A DNA stretch of 21,358 nt from a candidate division CSSED10-310 bacterium (GTDB taxonomy: Bacteria > CSSED10-310 > JAFGDC01): contig JAFGDC010000354.1 of the NCBI GenBank assembly GCA_016932295.1, forward strand, positions 1 to 21,358, in the 5' to 3' direction. A model generated the notes under the pieces. It did no database searches. It was not told where the DNA came from and was given only the letters and a program-made list of their open reading frames with translations. Position 1 is the first letter of the stretch. Every line of letters begins with the position of its first letter. Shown here piece by piece: positions 1 through 6,713 of the stretch. The position numbers and the translations under genes were made by a program.

Positions 1-183
1 ACCGGCGTCATTCTGCATCGGTACATTCGGGCGGCCATTGCCGTCAGGAATGGCGACGGCACCTGCACTGTCTGGCAGAACGTGACGTTTCAGCAGGACT
101 ATGTGGGTGACGCATTCCAGCCGACACGCTTCGACGGCATCGGCGATCCTTATGCGATCCCCTGTGAGAACGTGAACGGATAA
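1..183 (+). CDS. C-terminal 60 residues of an unidentified protein (5' truncated)
   Basis: An open frame enters from the left edge and ends at TAA 181-183, giving 60 residues that begin TGVILHRYIRAA and end CENVNG. It contains a short 'RNGDGTCTVWQNVTFQQDYVGDAF' -like stretch with alternating polar and hydrophobic residues, which suggests beta structure, and two cysteines. I do not recognise a family. Codon usage is GC-rich at third positions like the confident genes, and no other frame is open across the same stretch, which supports real coding. The next confident gene starts about 660 bp away, so this is probably the last gene of its transcript. A GC hairpin at 286-301 (GGCGGC, loop GTGT, GCCGCC) lies about 100 nt downstream but lacks a T-run. 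Confidence 0.55.
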   Translation, partial: TGVILHRYIRAAIAVRNGDGTCTVWQNVTFQQDYVGDAFQPTRFDGIGDPYAIPCENVNG

Positions 184-847
184 TCGGGACCGCACGGATC
201 GGAACAGGACACTTCACGACATGTGATCATCGGTATCATCCGTGACTCGCCGCTGATTCCCATCAGTATCACTGGTGCGTGTCCCGGCGGCGTGTGCCGC
301 CCCACCCTGGTCGCGAGCAATGGACAGCGAGGCGCCGCTACTCACTTGCCATCATGGAGCCGGCGGCTCCATCACCAGGGCACGGCAGCGCCGTGCGGTC
401 CTTGTTGCGCTATGCGTCCCGTGGCAGCCCCGTGATTCGCGACTACTCACATGCCATCATGGAGCCGGCGGCTCCATCACCAGGGCACGGCGGCGCCGTG
501 CGGTCCATGTTGCGCTGTGCGTGCCGCGGCAGCCCCATGATTCGCGGCTACTCACTTGCCATCATGGAGCCGGCGGCTCCATCACCAGGGCACGGCGGCG
601 CCGTGCGGTCCATGTTGCGCTGTGCGTCTTGCGGTCGTACCTGTAATCTGGTGGCGAGCCCGATTGAGCAGAGGTGATGGCTGTGGTAGGTTCCGGAAAG
701 AGCAGTAGAGGTCGGGGACATTCGGAGAGGTCCGCATGTCGCATGGGTTTTCGCCAGGAAATGAGCTGGAACTCGTCATGTCAACAAGGTGGACGATGAT
801 GATACGCGGTTTTACGACCCGGAGCGCCGGACGGTGACGGCGGGAAT
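184..847. other. Long intergenic region with hairpins and a tandem repeat
   Basis: This 664-bp stretch separates the partial gene from the transferase gene. It holds a GC hairpin at 286-301, the 105-bp tandem repeat at 338-627, and otherwise unremarkable sequence. Short frames are open on both strands through the repeat, because 105 is divisible by three and the sequence is GC-rich, but none has a ribosome binding site or recognisable protein features. A weak promoter-like pair (TTGAGC 664-669, 17-nt spacer, TAGGTT 687-692) points toward the transferase gene. Confidence 0.6.
338..627. repeat. 105-bp tandem repeat, about 2.8 copies, each with two GGC-loop hairpins
   Basis: Copies start at 338, 443 and 548 (the third is truncated at about 627). 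Copies 1 and 2 differ at about 8 of 105 positions. Copies 2 and 3 differ at one position over 80, so the second duplication looks recent. Each copy holds two perfect hairpins about 8 nt apart. The first is ATGGAGCC-GGC-GGCTCCAT (354-372, 459-477, 564-582). The second is GCACGGC-(A/G)GC-GCCGTGC (380-396, 485-501, 590-606). The only change in the hairpins between copies is in a loop, so the stems are fully conserved. The unit could be a structured intergenic repeat or a mobile palindromic element; no flanking duplication was identified. Confidence 0.85.
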
Positions 848-3388
848 GTGCAATCCGGGATGTTCGGTCCCGGCGGCATGCGAAAAAGTGGTCCATGCCG
901 ACGCATACGGGACAACGTTGGAGCGCCGCGATACGCCGCCGGCCGGATCGGTGCATACCATTCCATGAGGTCAACCAGGTTCACCCGATGGTTGCCCGGC
1001 CGCTCCATGGATCAGCATATCCTTTTTTATCACTTCGTCTTCATCTACCTGAACTCGGTTGCCGTCATCCTTTTCCATGTTCGGAACCGCCAGTATTGGG
1101 AAATTGTCATGGTCCTCGCCCTGGCCTCAGTCATCGCCAGCGTTTGGACCTTGGTGCTTCTGACGCATCGAAAACTGAACACCGCCGGCAGGCCGAGCGG
1201 GTTTCGCCGCATCGCCGCCGTCGCGTTCAAGTCGATCCTGCTCACTCTTCTGTACATGCAATTGATGCTTGCCGCCGGCGACCTGTTCTGCCTTTTCACG
1301 TTCAGTCATAAAATCACCCCCGAGGTCATGTTTGTACTCTTCGAAACGAACCTGCGCGAGAGCGGTGAATTCCTGTCCATGTACGGCAATTTGAACGTGC
1401 TTCTGATCGTCCTTGTCATCGCCCTGCCGTTCGTTCTGAAATGCGGTCTCAGCAGGCTGCCACCATGCCGCCGCTGTGTGTGCCGTTTTTTCTCCAAGAC
1501 GTACTGGATCGTGAACGCCCTCTTCTGCCTCCTGGGCTGCGCCGGATTCCAGGCCTGGCACCAGCAGTACAATTCGACCTTCGCGTTGCTTTCCGGCGTC
1601 GCTCATTACCGGGAGGAAACAGCCGGTTATCAACAGATTCGCGACAACCTCCAGGGCTCGGACCTGGAAGGCCAGGTACTCTCCACCGCCGGCGGTGGCC
1701 AGATAGGTGTCCTGGTCATCGGCGAATCCCTCAACCGGCACCACATGCGGTTGTACGGGTACTACAGGCCTACGACACCACGCCTCGATGAGCTGGCGGA
1801 CGAGTTGTTCGCCTTCCGGGATGTGATCAGCCCGCATTCCCATACCAACCTGGTGATGCGGAAATTGCTGACCTTCTACAACAATGAGAGCACCGCCTCG
1901 TGGTTCGCGGAACCCACTCTTATCAACTGCATGAATGCAGCCGGTTACAAGACGTACTGGTTGTCAAACCAGGAAGCGTACGGCGCCTGGGCAAATGTCA
2001 CGACGGCGTTGGCCAGCCAGGCCCAGGTGATAATCTACAACGGCTGGCGGACTTCCGCCGGCAACACGCGGGTCAAATACGACACCGATTTGCTTCCCTG
2101 TCTGGACACTATCCTTGAAAAGGACGGTCACGAGAAAAAGTTCATCGCCATGCACCTGATGGGCAACCACGTGCTTTACCGGGACAGGTACCCAAAGGAA
2201 TTCGACAGGTTCGATCGTGATACCGTTCAGACGGATGGCAGGAGCTTCCTCGATGAGGAAAAAAAGAAAACAATAAGTGAGTATGACAATGCGGTCCTTG
2301 TGACGGACTATCTGCTCGCGGCGATCATCGACCGTCTGAAACGGTTGGAGACGCCGTCGTATCTGCTGTTTCTCTCAGACCACGGGGAAGAAGTCTACGA
2401 TCAGCGGGACTTTTGCGGGCATACGGAGACGGTGGGTAACCGCTTCATGATTGAAATACCTTTTATTCTTTGGCTTTCGGAGGAATACCGGGCGGTCTTC
2501 CCGGAAATCGCCGAACGATCCGGCGCTAGTCTGGACAATCCTTACCTGTCCGACGATCTCATCCATACTCTGTGCGAGCTGTCGCACCTCGATTTTGATC
2601 GTTTCGAGCCGGCGCGCAGCATTGTCAATCCCGCGTTCCGGCGCGACCGGCGCCGACTCTACAACGGCAGGGACTATGACGAGGTGGTGAGGCATGATTC
2701 CAGTACGCACCTGGTGGAGGAAAATTTCCACAAACTCTGGGCTCATCGTGTGAACAGCCTGGGAAAACTGCACCGGGCCGCCGCGATCTTCAGCGGCGTC
2801 GAACTCGACCTGGTGTTCACGGAAGAGGACGGGAGCTTCTATTTCGATGTGAATCACCCGCCTGTCGAGAGCATTCACCTGACCCTCGACGCGTATCTGA
2901 ACGCAGCCGCGGAGGTTCCCGATCTGCGCTTCTGGTTTGACATCAAGAACCTGACGCACGCCAACAGGCACATCCTTCGAGAGCATCTCGATGAACTAAT
3001 AGAACGATACAATCTTCACAATCGGATAGTGGTTGAAAGCTGCTCGTACGATTGCCTGGCGGGTTTAGCCCGGGATGGCGTCATCACCTCGTATTATCTG
3101 CCGTATTTGAAGCTGGACCAGATGGGGACTCAAGAGAAGATGGAGCAAGCCGCCGAGTTGATACAAAACACCCGCCTGGCGGCCGTCACGGCGATTTCCT
3201 ATCCCGGCTACATGCACGATTTCGTCAAGGAGTATCTGCTGCCCCAGTTGCCGGGGATTCGATTACTCACCTGGTTCCCGGACAAATGCATTGACAGTCA
3301 TGTGGATGCGCCGTTTCTGCAGGCACTGGTGAATGACCCGCATATCATGGTCACCCTTGTCGGCTTCCCGACCCCCGTTGACAGGTAA
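848..3388 (+). CDS. cptA: CptA/EptC-like phosphoethanolamine transferase fused to a GDPD/FAM151-like domain
   Basis: Up to 846 residues from GTG 848; ATG 965 or ATG 1007 are plausible alternatives, and no start has a clear ribosome binding site. Five membrane helices lie at about 57-78, 84-105, 126-147, 182-197 and 216-233. A periplasmic alkaline-phosphatase-fold domain follows to about residue 610. It shows GESLNRHHMRLYGYYRPTTP (metal ligand E293), the probable nucleophile T333 in SHTNLV, GNH near 440 and SDHGEEVYD (D511, H512). The FVLFETN...EFLS segment and the SIVNPAF ending match what I know of E. coli CptA, so this half is complete. Family role: transfer of phosphoethanolamine from phosphatidylethanolamine to LPS core heptose. 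Residues about 628-846 are extra. HRVNS, ELDLVF, NHPP and WFDIKN resemble the His, Glu/Asp, His and Asp/Lys positions of GDPD-superfamily or FAM151/DUF2181 TIM-barrel domains. The join is in frame with no sign of a sequencing break. Confidence 0.85.
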   Translation: MQSGMFGPGGMRKSGPCRRIRDNVGAPRYAAGRIGAYHSMRSTRFTRWLPGRSMDQHILFYHFVFIYLNSVAVILFHVRNRQYWEIVMVLALASVIASVWTLVLLTHRKLNTAGRPSGFRRIAAVAFKSILLTLLYMQLMLAAGDLFCLFTFSHKITPEVMFVLFETNLRESGEFLSMYGNLNVLLIVLVIALPFVLKCGLSRLPPCRRCVCRFFSKTYWIVNALFCLLGCAGFQAWHQQYNSTFALLSGVAHYREETAGYQQIRDNLQGSDLEGQVLSTAGGGQIGVLVIGESLNRHHMRLYGYYRPTTPRLDELADELFAFRDVISPHSHTNLVMRKLLTFYNNESTASWFAEPTLINCMNAAGYKTYWLSNQEAYGAWANVTTALASQAQVIIYNGWRTSAGNTRVKYDTDLLPCLDTILEKDGHEKKFIAMHLMGNHVLYRDRYPKEFDRFDRDTVQTDGRSFLDEEKKKTISEYDNAVLVTDYLLAAIIDRLKRLETPSYLLFLSDHGEEVYDQRDFCGHTETVGNRFMIEIPFILWLSEEYRAVFPEIAERSGASLDNPYLSDDLIHTLCELSHLDFDRFEPARSIVNPAFRRDRRRLYNGRDYDEVVRHDSSTHLVEENFHKLWAHRVNSLGKLHRAAAIFSGVELDLVFTEEDGSFYFDVNHPPVESIHLTLDAYLNAAAEVPDLRFWFDIKNLTHANRHILREHLDELIERYNLHNRIVVESCSYDCLAGLARDGVITSYYLPYLKLDQMGTQEKMEQAAELIQNTRLAAVTAISYPGYMHDFVKEYLLPQLPGIRLLTWFPDKCIDSHVDAPFLQALVNDPHIMVTLVGFPTPVDR

Positions 3389-3532
3389 GGTGGCTACTCG
3401 GGAGCGCTTCGGATGGACTCCATTCGTCACATCGGGAACATCTCGGAATAGGTTGTGTTATCCAAACCGCATCGGCACGGGAGGATGGCGGTCGGCTTGC
3501 CTGCACCGTCCGCTGTCAGTAATACTGGTGAT

Positions 3533-3537
3533 GGAGG
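3533..3537 (+). promoter_or_regulatory. Shine-Dalgarno GGAGG for the GH16-like gene
   Basis: GGAGG lies 7 nt before ATG 3545. It decides the start: the frame is open back to 3455, but that extension has no ribosome binding site and would bury the signal peptide. Confidence 0.75.
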
Positions 3538-3544
3538 AAAAAAG

Positions 3545-4708
3545 ATGATGCGTATTTTCGTTCTGTGGTCCGTTGTATCTCTGTTGCCGGTCATCGTATC
3601 GGCCCGGACCATACAGTTCGCGGACCGCGAGTGGGTGGTCCGCTCATGGGCGGGAGGTCCCGGGCCAAACGCCTGGTCGGACAGTGAGGACAACGTGTGG
3701 GTGGATGGTGACGGCAGCCTGCACCTCAGGATCACCCATGTGAATGGCGAGTGGCACTGTGCCGAGATCCAGACGCTGGTGCCGACGACGTACGGCATCC
3801 ACCGGTATTACCTGGACAGCCGGATTGATCTGCTGAACAGGAATGTGGTGTTTTCGCCGTTTCTGTACAGGGATGACGACCACGAGATCGACATCGAGTT
3901 TGCGGCCTGGGGTGCGGCTCCCGGCGGCGCGCCGGACAACGGCAATTACGTGGTGCAGCCTGGAGCGGTGCCGGGCAACCGGCACACCTTCCGCTTCGAC
4001 CTCAACGGCGACTTCACCACTCACTATCTCGACTGGCAGGCCGATCATATCCGGTTCAAGAGCATTCACGGTCATTATCCGGAACCACCTTCGGATGATT
4101 TCCTCATTCAGGAATGGGACTATGACGGTGCCGACAATCCCAGCCAGGCGGACCTGTTGCATATTCATTTCAACCTTTGGCTCTACGACGCCGATCAGGA
4201 TGGTGTGCGTGATCCGCCATCGGACGGCAACGAGGTGGAGGTGGTGGTATCCGCCGCCGACCTGCCGCCCGAACCCACGATGACCGCGACACCGCCAGTG
4301 CCGACTCCGACCTTTACGCCGTCGCCGGCCGCCTCGCCCGAACCGACACCGGAAGCGGAGATATACACTCGGCTCTTCATGCCGGCGCACCATTTTTCAC
4401 CCGGTGACACATGTTTTCTGACCGTGGAGTACGGGGCGAATCGGGCCGTGGGTATCCTGCCGCTGGGTGTGGTCCTGGATGTCTACGGCAGTTATTTCTT
4501 CGCCCCGTGCTGGCAGCAGGAGCCGCAATTCATGATGGTCGAGGTGATGGGTTTTCCCCGTTCGCAGACCATGATCGGAGCGTTCGACTGGCCTGCGGGA
4601 GCCGGCACGGCCTTGGGACTGCGCTGGTGGGCTGCGTTGCTGGCGCCGGATCTGTCCTGGCTGAACAGCAACCTGGCGGACTGGGAATTCTCGTACGACG
4701 AGCAGTAA
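3545..4708 (+). CDS. Secreted GH16-like glycosidase with Thr-Pro linker and shared C-terminal module
   Basis: 387 residues. A signal peptide (1-20, MMRIFVLWSVVSLLPVIVSA) is followed by a domain of about 210 residues with the look of a glycoside hydrolase family 16 jelly roll. The family signature ExDxE is present as EIDIE at 114-118 (nucleophile E114, acid/base E118 by family analogy), followed by FAAWG. Tryptophan- and histidine-rich strands around it (DWQADHIRF, HIHFNLWLYD) also fit. Family role: hydrolysis or transglycosylation of beta-glucans, agars or related polysaccharides outside the cell; the substrate cannot be told. A DADQDGVRD stretch near 215 may bind calcium. A Thr/Pro linker (about 243-270) leads to the shared module (273-387), with HHFSPGD, VVLDVYGSYFF and FDWPAGAGTALGL. 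The gene starts 156 bp after the transferase gene, so it may be co-transcribed. The domain is shorter and more divergent than typical GH16 enzymes, so activity is inferred. Confidence 0.75.
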   Translation: MMRIFVLWSVVSLLPVIVSARTIQFADREWVVRSWAGGPGPNAWSDSEDNVWVDGDGSLHLRITHVNGEWHCAEIQTLVPTTYGIHRYYLDSRIDLLNRNVVFSPFLYRDDDHEIDIEFAAWGAAPGGAPDNGNYVVQPGAVPGNRHTFRFDLNGDFTTHYLDWQADHIRFKSIHGHYPEPPSDDFLIQEWDYDGADNPSQADLLHIHFNLWLYDADQDGVRDPPSDGNEVEVVVSAADLPPEPTMTATPPVPTPTFTPSPAASPEPTPEAEIYTRLFMPAHHFSPGDTCFLTVEYGANRAVGILPLGVVLDVYGSYFFAPCWQQEPQFMMVEVMGFPRSQTMIGAFDWPAGAGTALGLRWWAALLAPDLSWLNSNLADWEFSYDEQ

Positions 4709-5001
4709 GCGGTGATGGCATCACGGTATTCCTCGGCCCCAAGGCAGGTATTGTCCCGGAGGCTCGATGCGTGGGATGATCCAGCAGTTCGGCGCAGGCA
4801 TACGTGGCATCTTGAGCTTGCGAGCGGAATCGTGCCCCGCGGAATGATGAAATCCGGATTGCTGCGTCCAGAAAACAATGAAAATGAAGTACCTTCAGCA
4901 TGATTTCTGGATGAATACACCGTAACAGCCACGCTGCACGATCGCGTGTCGCCAGTGGAGACTTGCCACAAGGTCCATCCAATCAAAATGGTCGGCGACG
5001 C

Positions 5002-5030
5002 TTGACAGGGCTTTGTGTAGGTTGTAATTT
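5002..5030 (+). promoter_or_regulatory. Sigma70-type promoter candidate for the PD-(D/E)XK gene
   Basis: A perfect TTGACA -35 box (5002-5007) is followed either by TGTAAT (5023-5028, 15-nt spacer, 5/6 match) or TAATTT (5025-5030, 17-nt spacer, 3/6). Transcription would start near 5036, leaving a leader of about 35 nt before ATG 5071 and supporting that start. Confidence 0.5.
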
Positions 5031-5055
5031 CACAATCATCATCATATCTCGCTGT

Positions 5056-5061
5056 AGGGAG
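5056..5061 (+). promoter_or_regulatory. Shine-Dalgarno AGGGAG deciding the nuclease-like start
   Basis: AGGGAG lies 9 nt before ATG 5071 and only touches the alternative ATG 5062. The frame is open back to 4963, but that start would lie upstream of the promoter. Confidence 0.6.
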
Positions 5062-5070
5062 ATGAACTGG

Positions 5071-6183
5071 ATGTCACACAAGGACAACTCCAAGCAAACA
5101 TACAGGTTACCTCAGACACATTCAATCAATCTTCACGACATGAATATCGATATTGAATCGGCTTCGGCCGACAGCGTTCACGGCGGTGCTGCCTCAGGAA
5201 TGGTGAGGGAAGACTCCACTCCCAATGGAGTCATTGCTCCGGGTGGAAGGCCATCCGTCACTCTCGGGGAGTCACTGGAGCCCCTTCTCGAACGGATCGC
5301 AGCAGCGCTCGAGCGGATTGCCATGGCGCTGGAGGCCGACACTGAGTCGGCCGTCATCGGCGATCCGGTCATGTCCACGGAACCCGGGTCACTGCCCGTC
5401 ATCGAGGCTTCAGGTGATGCGCAATCCGACGTGCGGCCTGTCCTCGAGAGTTTTCTGACCCGCAATAACATTTATATAAAAGCCTTGCCCCGACTGGATG
5501 CGGCCGACGACGTAATCGATGGTCTGGCTTATTACCTGGGCGATCGATGGGATGCCCTCTCTGGGATCATCGCGAAGATCAAACGGGCAATGCAAAAAGG
5601 CCTGCCGATAACGGAAAGCCTGAAGAATCGTTCGCAGGTCGATGTCAGCTCGGTTTGCCAATTTTGTACCCGGCTTCATGATGTTGCCTTTCTGGAGTAT
5701 TATCAATACGTTAAGTCACCCGTCTATCTCATCAAGGCAAAAACCACCACATTACCGAGCGCCCAGCGTTTTTTCAGCGGGCAATGGCTGGAACGATACA
5801 TCCTGCAAAAAGTGAAAGGGGTGCACGCGAGCCTGATTATTGAATTCGGGGGCGGGATCGGGTTTGAATACATGATCAATCCCCAGATAACAGTGCAGAA
5901 CGGAGATGATTTCGAGTTGGATGTGATCTGTGCGATCGGCAAATCGATCTATTGGATCGAAGCGAAAACCGGAGATTATCAACAACATGTGAGTAAATAC
6001 TCGAAGTTCGCGCGTTCACTTGGTCTCGATGTCGATCACTCCTTCATGGTGCTTCCCGATGCTTCGAGTGATCGTTGCGAAGCTCTTACCGCATTGTTCT
6101 CTATGACCGTCGGCAATCTCAGGACGTTCGAGGAACGGCTGACAGCCATCGCGCGGCGCGATTTCGTCCGGAACAACGTTTGA
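5071..6183 (+). CDS. PD-(D/E)XK nuclease-like protein with N-terminal coiled coil
   Basis: 370 residues, no signal peptide or membrane helix, so probably cytoplasmic. Residues 1-64 are low in order. Residues 65-90 (LGESLEPLLERIAAALERIA) form a short heptad-like amphipathic helix. Residues 120-225 look alpha-helical, with a CQFC pair at 196-199. The C-terminal domain (about 230-360) has the order of a PD-(D/E)XK nuclease core: GQWLERYI (E241), FELDV (D284), then YWIEAKTGDYQ (E297, K299), the D...ExK metal site. The GQWLE, ELDV and IEAKTG blocks also resemble the nuclease half of DUF1887 (Can2/Card1) proteins, but there is no CARF domain and no CRISPR array nearby. I recall similar hypothetical proteins in cyanobacteria. 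Likely activity: DNA or RNA cleavage, possibly in defence or repair; the target is unknown. It appears monocistronic, with its own promoter, and is flanked by secreted-protein genes of unrelated function. Confidence 0.7.
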   Translation: MSHKDNSKQTYRLPQTHSINLHDMNIDIESASADSVHGGAASGMVREDSTPNGVIAPGGRPSVTLGESLEPLLERIAAALERIAMALEADTESAVIGDPVMSTEPGSLPVIEASGDAQSDVRPVLESFLTRNNIYIKALPRLDAADDVIDGLAYYLGDRWDALSGIIAKIKRAMQKGLPITESLKNRSQVDVSSVCQFCTRLHDVAFLEYYQYVKSPVYLIKAKTTTLPSAQRFFSGQWLERYILQKVKGVHASLIIEFGGGIGFEYMINPQITVQNGDDFELDVICAIGKSIYWIEAKTGDYQQHVSKYSKFARSLGLDVDHSFMVLPDASSDRCEALTALFSMTVGNLRTFEERLTAIARRDFVRNNV

Positions 6184-6713
6184 GGGGTGATCAGGCTGGC
6201 TTCCGAATCGAAGGTGGACATGATGATCACTCCGTTTTCGATACAACGGGAGCATGCACCGGTTGGATACTTTTATGCGCGAGTGATTGACTGTTGATGC
6301 GTCACAGTGATCGTGGATGAAGGCGGGAGTGATTACAGGCGGCACGGAAGAGGCATGAGGCGAACAAACGGTGACCAGGGGTGTCGCGGCGACGAGATGG
6401 TGGGCGACTAGAAAGGGCTGATGTACGCGCCGGGCAGGGAATCAAGGGAAGAAGGCGACTGAAGCGTGGTTGGGAGTTACCATCGACCCGGAAAGAGTAC
6501 GAAGGGGTTGCGCCTGGAATCACGAGTCGCATTTTAGGTGGATCACATAGAACCGCCGCGGCGCTAAAACCCTGAAGTCTGCGGGAACCAGCGCAAGCCT
6601 GAATACCGGCGTGACAAATCATGGTATGAACCGGCTATGTATTTGACGGTGCGATGCAATGGGACCCGCCGTCTGGCGGGTCCCATTCTTGTTGTTGATA
6701 ATGATGGAAGCGG
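6184..6713. other. Intergenic region between convergent genes
   Basis: A 530-bp gap between the plus-strand nuclease-like gene and the minus-strand beta-helix gene. Apart from the strong hairpin at 6658-6687 I see no supported feature. A 64-codon frame at 6381-6575 lacks a ribosome binding site and recognisable domains. Confidence 0.5.
6658..6687. terminator. Strong hairpin between convergent genes, probable terminator
   Basis: AATGGGACCCGCC (6658-6670), loop GTCT, and GGCGGGTCCCATT (6675-6687) form a perfect 13-bp GC-rich stem. It lies 27 nt beyond the stop of the minus-strand beta-helix gene and 475 nt beyond the nuclease-like gene. The only T-rich flank is on the plus strand (CTTGTTGTTG), so it is a better classical terminator for plus-strand reading, but its position suggests that it ends the minus transcript or both. 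Confidence 0.7.

Larger units (their letters stand above)
4709..5070. other. Intergenic region containing the nuclease-gene promoter
   Basis: A 362-bp gap. A small palindrome (GGTGAT-GGC-ATCAC around 4711-4723) lies just after the GH16-like gene, without a T-run. The right end carries a strong promoter candidate (5002-5030) and an AGGGAG ribosome binding site. No convincing gene was seen between. Confidence 0.55.

Noticed and set aside
338..627. Integron attC array or CRISPR array
   Set aside because: There are no cassette genes, no GTTRRRY/RYYYAAC core pairs and no variable spacers between short repeats; the units are directly adjacent.
275..677. Open frames of 123 and 132 codons across the 105-bp repeat, giving a 35-residue protein repeat
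   Set aside because: Two plus-strand frames and a minus-strand frame are all open there because 105 is divisible by three. None has a ribosome binding site, and the hairpins explain the conservation better.
5071..6183. CRISPR-associated Can2/Card1 effector
   Set aside because: The nuclease motifs are similar, but there is no CARF domain, no cas gene and no CRISPR array in the window; called only as PD-(D/E)XK-like.
6381..6575. Possible 64-residue basic protein or retroelement remnant
   Set aside because: No motif of a reverse transcriptase or maturase could be seen, and no ribosome binding site.
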